A stretch of 64,000 bases of DNA, taken from contig CAVYBR010000005.1 of the NCBI GenBank assembly GCA_963766765.1, forward strand, positions 62,001-126,000, written 5' to 3'. A program made the position numbers and the translations under genes. Origin of the DNA: JACCQS01 sp963766765. Its GTDB lineage: Bacteria > Actinomycetota > Actinomycetes > Mycobacteriales > Geodermatophilaceae. The notes beneath the pieces were generated by a model, which did not search any database, had not been told where the DNA came from, and was given only the letters and a program-made list of their open reading frames with translations. Below are positions 57,440 through 64,000 of the stretch, piece by piece. The first letter of the stretch is position 1. Every line of letters starts with the position of its first letter.

Positions 57440-57841
57440 CTAGGTCTGCTGCCCTGATCCACCGGCCCCGGCGGACCATTCCGGGAGTTCCTGGAACGCC
57501 CAGCCGTTGCCGTCCGGGTCGGCGAAGTAGACGAACTTGCCCCATGCCTGCTCGTCCACGTCGCTGACGTTGACGCCCCGGCCGGCGAGCTCTTTGCGCG
57601 CCGCCTCGACGTCTGCGACCACGCACATCACTCCCTGCAGCGCACCCGGTTCCATGTTCGAGATGCCCTTGCCGAAGGCGATCGAACAGGCCGAGCCCGG
57701 CGGGGTCAGCTGCACGAAGCGAACGTCCTCGCTGACCACATGGTCGTGGTCGGCGATGAAGCCGACCTGGTCGACGTAGAACGCCTTGGCCCGGTCGATG
57801 TCGGTCACGGGCACAGGCACGACTTCGAGTTTGATGTCCAT
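57440..57841 (-). CDS. VOC (glyoxalase/bleomycin-resistance) family protein
   Basis: The 133-residue protein has the VOC repeat pattern: MDIKLEVVPVPVTDIDRAKAFYVDQVGFIADHD at the start and GKFVYFADPDGNGWAFQELPEW at the end, where the final glutamate (FQE) is a usual metal ligand. Members are lyases, dioxygenases or drug-binding proteins; no specific role is predictable. The ATG at 57841 is supported by TAGCGT seven bases upstream (plus-strand 57849-57854). It is convergent with uvrB, 8 bp apart. Confidence 0.9.
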   Translation of the reverse strand: MDIKLEVVPVPVTDIDRAKAFYVDQVGFIADHDHVVSEDVRFVQLTPPGSACSIAFGKGISNMEPGALQGVMCVVADVEAARKELAGRGVNVSDVDEQAWGKFVYFADPDGNGWAFQELPEWSAGAGGSGQQT

Positions 57842-57926
57842 GACGCGGACGCTAGCAACCTCGACTGACAGTTCGCAGCGCCCCGATGCGCCGCGTGGAC
57901 AGCCCGTCGTACACAATGGGTTCGTC

Positions 57927-58080
57927 GGTGGAGGGGAGTATTCCTTCGCGGCGGGGTCGTCACCACGGCCGGACCGGCCCAGCCGGCTCCGTCCCGGTCC
58001 CGTCGGCCTGGCGCTCGTAGAACTCGACGGGCCCGGGCGGGAGAGACCTCCGGTGTTGCCCTATGCCACCGGAGAGGGAT
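57927..58080 (+). ncRNA. yybP-ykoY-type manganese riboswitch with translational expression platform
   Basis: The leader of the TerC gene contains the aptamer landmarks GGGGAGTA (57933-57940), CGTCACCAC (57958-57966) and GAGAGACC (58041-58048) in the right order. GGTGGAGG on the 5' side can pair with CCTCC (58047-58051) to close the aptamer. The same CTCCGGTG (58048-58055) can instead pair with CACCGGAG (58067-58074), which includes the ribosome site GGAGAGGG (58071-58078). Mn2+ binding should thus free the ribosome site. The aptamer assignment is by motif, not by covariance model. Confidence 0.72.
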
Positions 58081-58087
58081 TGCCCCC

Positions 58088-59107
58088 GTGCTGGATCTGC
58101 CAGTCTGGTTCGAGATCGGATCGTTCGTCTTCCTCGGGTTGCTGCTGCTCGCGGACCTCCTGATCGTCGCGCGTCGCCCGCATCTTCCGTCGATGAAGGA
58201 ATCCTCGGCGTGGGTGACGTTCTACGTCATCCTGGCGCTGCTCTTCGGGCTGGCGATGTTGTGGTTCGCCGGTGGGCGGGCGGCAGGCGAGTTCTACGCC
58301 GGTTGGCTCACCGAATACAGCCTGTCGATCGACAACCTGTTCGTCTTCGTGATCATCATGGCCCGCTTCTCGGTGCCCAGGAAGTACCAGCAGGAAGTGC
58401 TGATGGTGGGCATCATCATCGCGCTCGTGCTGCGGGGCATCTTCATCCTGGCCGGCGCCGCTTTGATCGAGCAGTTCATCTGGGTCTTCTACATCTTCGG
58501 CCTCTTCCTGATCTACACCGCGGTCAAGCTGGCCAAGCAGCAGGGCGAGGAAGAGGAGTTCCAGGAGAACGTCCTGATTCGGCGGATGCGCAAGATCCTG
58601 CCGATCAGTGACGACTACGACGGGGCCAAGATCCGTACGACGGTCGACGGCAAGCGGCTCTGGACGCCAATGATCATCGTGTTCCTCGCCATCGGGTCGA
58701 CCGACTTGCTCTTTGCCCTGGACTCCATTCCCGCGATCTTCGGTCTGACCCGGGAAGCCTTCATCGTCTACACCGCCAACATCTTCGCGTTGATGGGACT
58801 ACGCCAGCTCTACTTCCTCTTGGGTGGGCTGCTCGAGCGACTGGTCTACCTGTCCATGGGATTGTCGGTGATTCTCGGGTTCATCGGCGTCAAGCTGATG
58901 CTGGAGGCCCTGCACGAGAACAACCTGCCGTTCATCAACGGTGGCGAGCACCTGGATGGAGTCCCCACGATCCCCATCTGGCTGTCCTTGACCGTGATTG
59001 TCGGTGTTATGGCGGCCGCGGTCGTTGCCAGCCTGATGAAGGCCCGGACGGACCCCGACGCCGCAGCTCAGTTGCGCGGCGAGGGTGACACGTCCAGCCC
59101 CGATTGA
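58088..59107 (+). CDS. TerC-family membrane protein (probable Mn2+ exporter)
   Basis: The 339-residue protein has seven to nine membrane spans with the two TerC motifs EYSLSIDNLFVFVIIM (about 79-94) and GSTDLLFALDSIPAIFGLT (about 204-222), whose acidic residues are thought to bind metal. A soluble loop of about 50 residues (about 148-190) separates the halves. The GTG at 58088 has GGAGAGGG at 58071-58078. The upstream Mn2+ riboswitch supports manganese export, or loading of exported enzymes, rather than tellurite resistance. Its 3' end overlaps the convergent amidohydrolase by 40 bp. Confidence 0.93.
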   Translation: MLDLPVWFEIGSFVFLGLLLLADLLIVARRPHLPSMKESSAWVTFYVILALLFGLAMLWFAGGRAAGEFYAGWLTEYSLSIDNLFVFVIIMARFSVPRKYQQEVLMVGIIIALVLRGIFILAGAALIEQFIWVFYIFGLFLIYTAVKLAKQQGEEEEFQENVLIRRMRKILPISDDYDGAKIRTTVDGKRLWTPMIIVFLAIGSTDLLFALDSIPAIFGLTREAFIVYTANIFALMGLRQLYFLLGGLLERLVYLSMGLSVILGFIGVKLMLEALHENNLPFINGGEHLDGVPTIPIWLSLTVIVGVMAAAVVASLMKARTDPDAAAQLRGEGDTSSPD

Positions 59108-60330
59108 GCCGGCAGCCTTGTGTTGTCACCGGCGACCTGAATGCCGTCCTGATAGACGGCCCAGACCCGCTTCTCCAGGCCGACGAGGTCATCGATCGAG
59201 CCGTCGAGAACCACGACATCCGCGCGCTTGCCGGGTTGGAGAGTGCCGAATTCCGCCCCGATCCCGAGCAGGTCTGCTGCTGACGCCGTCGTTGCGTGCC
59301 AGGCAGCGGCGGGGGACATGCCCAGGCTCGCCATGAGACCGAGTTCACCCAGGTTCTTCCCATGCGGCCCGACCCCGCTGTCGGTGCCCATCGCGATCTT
59401 CACTCCCGCGTCGATCGCGCGGCGAACGGAGTCGTCATGCTCTTCCAGAACCATCCGTGCCTTGGCGATCACCGTCGCCGGCATGGGTATTCCGGAGTCC
59501 GCCATGATCAGCACCTCGCGCGGCGCCGAAAGGGTTGGAACCAGCCAGGTTCCGGCCGCAAGCATCATCTCGATGGCTTCGTCGTCGAGATAGATTCCGT
59601 GCTCGATCGAACGGATGCCGTTGCGGATCGCCACCTTGATTCCATCAGTGGCCTGGGCATGTGCCATCACGTACAAGCCGGCCGCTGTTGCCTCTTCGAC
59701 GAGGACGGCGATCTCGGCGTCGCGGAAGTGACCGTGTCTGGGGTCGTCGCGCGGTGAGAGCACGCCACCGCTGGTGGCGACCTTGATGATGTCGGCTCCG
59801 GCGCGGATGAGTTCGCGCACGACGCGGCGCATCTCCTCGGCACCGTTCACGATCGTGTGCGGCTTGCCCGGGTGCGGGCTCAGGAGGGGCACCAGCGCAC
59901 CGCAGGGCTGCCACCCGTCGCCGTGTCCGCCGGTCTGGCTGATCATGCTGATCGATATCTGCGTGCGCGGACCGGCGATGAGCCCGTTCCGAAGTGCTTC
60001 GGCGACACCGAGGTCGGCGCCACTGGCATCACGTACGTGAGTGATGCCGATGTCCAGTGTCGCCCGGAGGTTGTGCACCGCCTCGTAGAACGGATAGCTG
60101 AACGGCGTCTGCAGCATGCGCATGATGTTCACGCCGCTGAACAGGACGTGCACGTGGCTGTCGATCAGCCCGGGAAGGACCGTTGCCCCGGTGCAGTCCA
60201 CGACGTCGTCTGCATCCAGACCACTGCCGACGTCCACGATCAGTCCGTCCTCCACCAGGACGTCAGCCGACGCGGGGGCAGCACCGGTGCCGTCGAAGAC
60301 CTCGCCACCGGCGAACAGGGTTCTCGTCAT
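59068..60330 (-). CDS. Amidohydrolase-family metallohydrolase
   Basis: The 420-residue protein is an imidazolonepropionase/prolidase-like amidohydrolase: composite beta-domain start (TLFAGGEVFDGTGAAPA), HxH metal pair H59/H61 (GLIDSHVHVLFSG), probable carboxylated lysine in DIIKVATSGGV, histidines in MAHAQATDGI and SIEHGIYLDD, and the aspartate in MGTDSGVGPHG. Substrates in this group include dipeptides with C-terminal Arg/Lys and drugs. The ATG at 60330 is supported by TACGGT six bases upstream (plus-strand 60337-60342). It stands alone, 79 bp after the MBL gene. Confidence 0.92.
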   Translation of the reverse strand: MTRTLFAGGEVFDGTGAAPASADVLVEDGLIVDVGSGLDADDVVDCTGATVLPGLIDSHVHVLFSGVNIMRMLQTPFSYPFYEAVHNLRATLDIGITHVRDASGADLGVAEALRNGLIAGPRTQISISMISQTGGHGDGWQPCGALVPLLSPHPGKPHTIVNGAEEMRRVVRELIRAGADIIKVATSGGVLSPRDDPRHGHFRDAEIAVLVEEATAAGLYVMAHAQATDGIKVAIRNGIRSIEHGIYLDDEAIEMMLAAGTWLVPTLSAPREVLIMADSGIPMPATVIAKARMVLEEHDDSVRRAIDAGVKIAMGTDSGVGPHGKNLGELGLMASLGMSPAAAWHATTASAADLLGIGAEFGTLQPGKRADVVVLDGSIDDLVGLEKRVWAVYQDGIQVAGDNTRLPAQSGLDVSPSPRN

Positions 60331-60409
60331 CGACGGACCGTATCCGGTCAATCGCGAGGTAGTCCGCGTCCACCCCTCGAACTTGGCCGCGCAACCGCGG
60401 GCAGCGCGT

Positions 60410-61090
60410 TCACCAGCCGCGGGCACGCCATTCAGCCAGGTGCGGACGTTCGGCGCCCAGGGTCGTGTCCGAACCGTGCCCGGGATAGACCCACGTGTCA
60501 TCCGGCAGCGTCGCGAAGACGCGTTCTTCCAGGTCGTCCATCAGCGAGACGAAGTCCTCGGTGTTGCCGAACGTGTTCCCGGGTCCGCCCGGAAACAGGC
60601 TGTCGCCGGTGAAGAGGTGCGTTCCATCGCCTTCCCAGAGCAACGCGATGCTGCCCGGCGTGTGGCCGCGCAGATGGATCACCGCGAGCTCCACCTGTCC
60701 GACCTTGACAGTCCCGCCGTGCTCGACGGGGTCGCTGACCGGAATCGGGAGTTCCGCACCGTCCAATGGATGCGCTGATGTTGCGGCACCGGTCTTCTCG
60801 ACCACTTCGGGCAGCGCTTGCCAGTGGTCGCGGTGCCGATGTGTGGTCACGACCCGGCGCAGGGATGTGCCATTGGCGAGGTCCAGGATCCGGGACGCCT
60901 CGTTCGCCGCGTCGATCAACAGGCCGTCGCCGGTCGCCGTGCACTCGAGCAGGTAGGCGTTGTTGTCCATCGGCCCCACCGAGAGTTTGCTGATCCGCAG
61001 ACCGTCGAGTTCGCGTACGTCCGCGGGACCGCCGGTCGTCACCTGGCCGGTGTAGTTGGGATCTGGGGCCCCCGTTGCGTCCATGCCCAT
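60410..61090 (-). CDS. MBL-fold metallohydrolase (glyoxalase II-like)
   Basis: The 226-residue enzyme has the metal motif THRHRDHWQAL (H84, H86, D88, H89), HLRGHTPGSIALLW, FTGDSLFPGGPGNT and WVYPGHGSDTTLG, all five metallo-beta-lactamase motifs. The overall shape resembles hydroxyacylglutathione hydrolases; actinobacteria lack glutathione, so a mycothiol or other thioester is likelier. The ATG at 61090 overlaps the stop of the acyl-CoA ligase by one base (TGATG), so it may act on the thioester products or by-products of that gene. Confidence 0.92.
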   Translation of the reverse strand: MGMDATGAPDPNYTGQVTTGGPADVRELDGLRISKLSVGPMDNNAYLLECTATGDGLLIDAANEASRILDLANGTSLRRVVTTHRHRDHWQALPEVVEKTGAATSAHPLDGAELPIPVSDPVEHGGTVKVGQVELAVIHLRGHTPGSIALLWEGDGTHLFTGDSLFPGGPGNTFGNTEDFVSLMDDLEERVFATLPDDTWVYPGHGSDTTLGAERPHLAEWRARGW

Positions 61091-62925
61091 CAGGCGTACA
61101 GCTCGTCGAGTTGCTCCCGATGGTTGTCCTCCACCACCTTGCGCTTCACCTTCAGCGATGGGGTCATCTCGCCGGACTCGACGCTCAGGTCGTGGTCGAG
61201 GATCACGAACTTCTTCAGGGTCTCCCAGCGATTGAGCTCGGAATTCAAGGTGTCGATGTAGCCCTGGACCATGGTGCGAGCCTGGTCGGACTTGACGATC
61301 TCGGCGTAGGCGGCGCTCTCCAAACCGCTCTGCGACTTCGCCCAGCCCGCAATGGCTTCCGGGTCGAGGGTGATGAGGGCCGAGACAAAGTTGCGCTGGT
61401 TGCCGTGGACCACGATCTGGCCGACGTACGGGCACAACGCCTTGAACTGGGACTCGATCTGGGATGGGGCGATGTACTTCCCGCCGGAGGTCTTGAAGAG
61501 ATCCTTCTTACGGTCGGTGATCTTTGTGAAACCGTCAGCGTCGATCTCGGCGATGTCCCCGGTGTGCAGCCAGCCCTCGGAGTCCAACGCTTCCTTCGTT
61601 GCGTCGTCGAGGTTGTGGTAGCCGTCCATGACGCCAGGGCCTTTGATGAGCAGCTCGCCATCACCCGCGATCCGGAACTCAGTGCCCTCGAAGGGGATAC
61701 CGATCGTGCCGAACTTGTTTCGCGTCGGCCGGTTGACCGAGGATCCGGCTGAGGTCTCGGTCAGGCCGTACCCCTCGAGGATCAGGATGCCGGCGGCATC
61801 GAACCAGCGGGCGATCTGACCGTTGAGCGCGGCTGCGCCGGAGATGAAGAACCGCACCCGACCGCCGAACCGCTCCTGGATCTTCGAGAAGACCAACTTG
61901 TTGGCCAGGCCGTACTGCAGCTTCAGCAGCGGTGGGACCGACTTGGCCTCGGCCTCGCGGGCCTTGACGGCAAGGCCCACTTTGAAGGCCCAGTCGAAGA
62001 TCTTCTTCTTCGCGCCGCCCTCGTCGGCGGTCATCGTCGTGATCCGGTTGTAAGCCTTCTCGAAGATCCGCGGCGCGGCGCCCATGAATGTCGGCTTCAC
62101 CACTGCCAGGTTGTCGATGATCTTGTCGATCCGGCCGTCCACTGCGGTCTCGAAGCCGACTGCCATCTGGGTGCTCAACAGAACCTTGCCGAACGAATGC
62201 GCCAACGGCAGCCACAGATACTGCAGGTCATCGACGGAGAGCAGCCCCGGTTCGGCCGCGACCGCCGCACCCTCGTACGTCCAGCTGGAGTGCCGCAGGC
62301 GCACGCCCTTCGGGCGTCCGGTGGTCCCCGACGTATAGATCAGCGTCGCCAACGAGTCGGGAGTGATCGCCTTGACCCGGTCGTCGATCACCGACGGGGT
62401 GGACGTCAGCAACTCGCGGCCACGCTCGGCCACATCGTCGAGGGTGAGGACCCAGTCCCCGTCCGCCTTGCCGTCGAAGGTGATCACGGCGGCGACCATA
62501 GGGATCTCGGAGCGGGCTTCCACCAGCTTGGCGATCTGGCTGTCGTCCTCAGCGAAGACAACTCGCGACTCGGAGTCGGCGAGAATGAACGCCACATCCG
62601 AGGCCATGGAGCTCGGGTAGACGGTTGTCGTCGCCGCGCCGGTACACATGATTGCCAGATCCGCGACGATCCACTCGTACCGAGTTCCGGAAGCGATCGC
62701 CACCCGTTGCCCGGGCTCGACGCCAAGCGAAACAAGTCCGGCCGCGACCTCGCGCACACGCGCACCGGTCTCTGCCCAGGAGACCGACTTCCACCCGTCG
62801 CCGTGTGGGAATCGGAACGCCGGCCGCGCTGGCGTGTCCTCGACCCGATCCAGGAACAGTCTGGCCATATTGGGCGCCCGGTTCTCGATGACTGCGGAAG
62901 GTTCGGCGTACACCGTGTTGGTCAT
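61090..62925 (-). CDS. Long-chain fatty-acid-CoA ligase (FadD15-like)
   Basis: The 611-residue AMP-forming ligase has the ATP motif YTSGTTGRPKGVRLRH (about 194-209), WLPLAHSFGKVL, GYGLTETSAGSSVNRP, GWLHTGDIAEIDADGFTKITDRKKDLFKTSGGKYIAPSQIE (about 452-492) and an ending TPSLKVKRKVVEDNHREQLDELY, as in long-chain acyl-CoA synthetases of the FACL5/FadD15 type. It activates fatty acids for lipid synthesis or oxidation. The ATG at 62925 has AAGAGGAG 3-4 bases upstream. The MBL hydrolase gene follows with a 1-bp overlap. Confidence 0.95.
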   Translation of the reverse strand: MTNTVYAEPSAVIENRAPNMARLFLDRVEDTPARPAFRFPHGDGWKSVSWAETGARVREVAAGLVSLGVEPGQRVAIASGTRYEWIVADLAIMCTGAATTTVYPSSMASDVAFILADSESRVVFAEDDSQIAKLVEARSEIPMVAAVITFDGKADGDWVLTLDDVAERGRELLTSTPSVIDDRVKAITPDSLATLIYTSGTTGRPKGVRLRHSSWTYEGAAVAAEPGLLSVDDLQYLWLPLAHSFGKVLLSTQMAVGFETAVDGRIDKIIDNLAVVKPTFMGAAPRIFEKAYNRITTMTADEGGAKKKIFDWAFKVGLAVKAREAEAKSVPPLLKLQYGLANKLVFSKIQERFGGRVRFFISGAAALNGQIARWFDAAGILILEGYGLTETSAGSSVNRPTRNKFGTIGIPFEGTEFRIAGDGELLIKGPGVMDGYHNLDDATKEALDSEGWLHTGDIAEIDADGFTKITDRKKDLFKTSGGKYIAPSQIESQFKALCPYVGQIVVHGNQRNFVSALITLDPEAIAGWAKSQSGLESAAYAEIVKSDQARTMVQGYIDTLNSELNRWETLKKFVILDHDLSVESGEMTPSLKVKRKVVEDNHREQLDELYA

Positions 62926-63116
62926 GGCTCCTCTTGGATGCTGGTCGAGTCTGTCGCCGCGAGGGCGCCGCTCACTCGTGGCCGAGTACGCCGAACGGTA
63001 GATCAGAGACCCGCCACAGTGGTAGAGCGGGCGCCCGGAGCCCGCGGGTCTTCTTGGCCGGGAACCACCTGTCGGCGGCAGGCCGCGCTGTCGGAGGCGT
63101 TCGCTACGGTTCCAAC

Positions 63117-64000
63117 GTGGACGTCCTCGACTCGACCGCGCTCGACATCTCGGAAGCAGTTCGCAGCGGCAGGTGGTCGGCCGAGGAGGTCGTGGCCGCC
63201 CATCTGCACCGGATTCAAGAAGCGGATCAGCTTTGGAACGCCTTCCGGGTGGTCCGTACCGAGGCGGCCCTGGCCGAGGCGCGGGCGCTGGATTCCGATG
63301 TCGGTGTGCGCGACCTTCCGCTGGCCGGAGTCCCGGTCGCGATCAAGGACAACGTCGCGGTCACCGGCGAGCTGACCACGCACGGATCGGCATCGGTGCC
63401 ATCCCTCACGCCGGCGAGCAGTGATCACCCCGTCGTCGCGCGGCTACGAGGCGCCGGCGCCATCGTCGTCGGGATCACCCGGGTGCCCGAACTCTGCCTG
63501 TTCGCCTTCACCGACTGCCCGGAGGCGATCACCCGGAACCCGTGGGATCCGACCCGCACGACCGGCGGTTCCTCGGGTGGAAGTGCCGCGGCGGTCGCAG
63601 CTGGAATGGTCCCGATTGCCCACGGAGCCGACGGTCTGGGCTCGTTACGAATCCCGGCGGCCAGCTGTGGAGTGCTCACCCTCAAACCGGGCAGAGGCGT
63701 CGTACCAGCCGGACTCGGCGTGGGGGACTGGTTCGGGATGTCCGAGAACGGCATGCTTGCCAGCACGGTCAGCGACCTGGCGCTGGGTCATGGCGTCCTT
63801 GCCGGCAGTGCGCGACCGGACCTTCCGATGCTGCCGCCGGAAAGTCTGCGGATCGGCACCTCCATCCGCAGCCCGCTCGTGGGTACTCGCCCCGATGCGG
63901 ACAGTCGGTCCGGGGTAGACCGCGCGGCCGCGGCGCTGGCCGCATTGGGTCACCGGGTTGCACCGGTTCGGGTTCCCTACCCGACCTCGGCGGCCCTCGC
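63117..64000 (+). CDS. Amidase signature enzyme, 3' end beyond the window
   Basis: The frame is open to the last base. The first 294 residues show the amidase signature: VPVAIKDN with catalytic lysine (about 80-87), the Ser-rich TTGGSSGGSAAAVAAG (about 146-161) with the cis-Ser and nucleophile, and GADGLGSLRIPAASCG. It hydrolyses amides (for example acylamides or indoleacetamide-type compounds). The GTG start at 63117 is supported by TACGGT at 63105-63110, six bases upstream. The gap between the divergent ligase start (62925) and this start holds nothing else recognised. Confidence 0.9.
   Translation, partial: MDVLDSTALDISEAVRSGRWSAEEVVAAHLHRIQEADQLWNAFRVVRTEAALAEARALDSDVGVRDLPLAGVPVAIKDNVAVTGELTTHGSASVPSLTPASSDHPVVARLRGAGAIVVGITRVPELCLFAFTDCPEAITRNPWDPTRTTGGSSGGSAAAVAAGMVPIAHGADGLGSLRIPAASCGVLTLKPGRGVVPAGLGVGDWFGMSENGMLASTVSDLALGHGVLAGSARPDLPMLPPESLRIGTSIRSPLVGTRPDADSRSGVDRAAAALAALGHRVAPVRVPYPTSAAL

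Noticed and set aside
55215..57626. 803-codon minus-strand frame opposite uvrB
   Set aside because: It is antisense to uvrB, which has all its motifs; the peptide is His/Asp/Leu-rich shadow sequence.

Overview
The window is GC-rich, densely packed DNA from an actinomycete-type bacterium (Actinomycetota). The evidence is the gene content: a primary sigma factor with a Lys/Ala-rich N-terminus, DUF4193, DUF3710, DUF3159 and DUF3000 proteins, paired TrkA proteins, a coproheme decarboxylase, mycothiol-type and F420-type enzyme families, LigC and an isolated LigD polymerase domain. Start codons are often GTG, and many genes carry a TAnnnT hexamer 6-8 nt before the start, as expected for leaderless mRNAs. 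I cannot assign genus or species. There are no rRNA or tRNA genes, CRISPR arrays, insertion sequences or prophage genes in the window.

Layout. 1-594: end of a GGDEF gene cut by the window edge. 791-2152: sigA (minus strand). 2354-7380: five plus-strand metabolic genes (class IV aminotransferase, sulfotransferase-like protein, cyclase/amidohydrolase, ThDP enzyme, SDR), which look like one uncharacterised catabolic operon. 7385-8711: a C39-like protein and a LytR_C membrane protein. 8968-17518: a conserved actinobacterial block (DUF4193, dut, DUF3710, OB-fold, DUF3159, two TrkA proteins, K+ permease). 17520-23883: accessory genes (acetyltransferase, a broken HD-GYP/LuxR gene, DsrE, a large LuxR-type ATPase regulator and its divergent neighbours). 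23919-27759: TRAM methyltransferase to dxs. 27764-29618: two-component system. 29630-32964: beta-oxidation pair behind a likely repressor operator. 33019-41565: rnd, DUF3000, hemE, DUF4349 lipoprotein, hemY, acyl-CoA ligase, hemQ, msrB. 41764-49227: TauE exporter, DNA-repair polymerase and ligase, exported peptidase, LLM oxidoreductase, RibD-like reductase, PPK2. 49244-51805: a large membrane protein with a serine-hydrolase motif. 51802-53952: glgX, preceded by a 588-bp non-coding region with DnaA-box-like sites and hairpins. 54541-57431: CoA-binding protein and uvrB. 57440-64000: VOC protein, terC behind a manganese riboswitch, amidohydrolase, MBL hydrolase, acyl-CoA ligase, and the start of an amidase gene.

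From memory, the order sigA / DUF4193 / dut / DUF3710 / OB-fold / DUF3159 / trkA pair / permease / TRAM methyltransferase / dxs / rnd / DUF3000 / hemE / hemY / hemQ / msrB matches the Rv2703-Rv2674 region of Mycobacterium tuberculosis. The groups between these genes here therefore look like lineage-specific insertions into a conserved backbone. The backbone joins housekeeping transcription, nucleotide hygiene, K+ homeostasis, isoprenoid supply and the coproporphyrin branch of haem synthesis.

Most interesting items: the aminotransferase/sulfotransferase-like pair and its five-gene cluster; the manganese riboswitch whose 3' strand can alternatively pair with the terC ribosome binding site; a PafBC-type (RecA_NDp) leaderless promoter in front of uvrB; the structured DnaA-box region upstream of glgX; the TetR-type operator before the beta-oxidation genes; and an HD-GYP regulator that has lost its HD core by an out-of-frame deletion.
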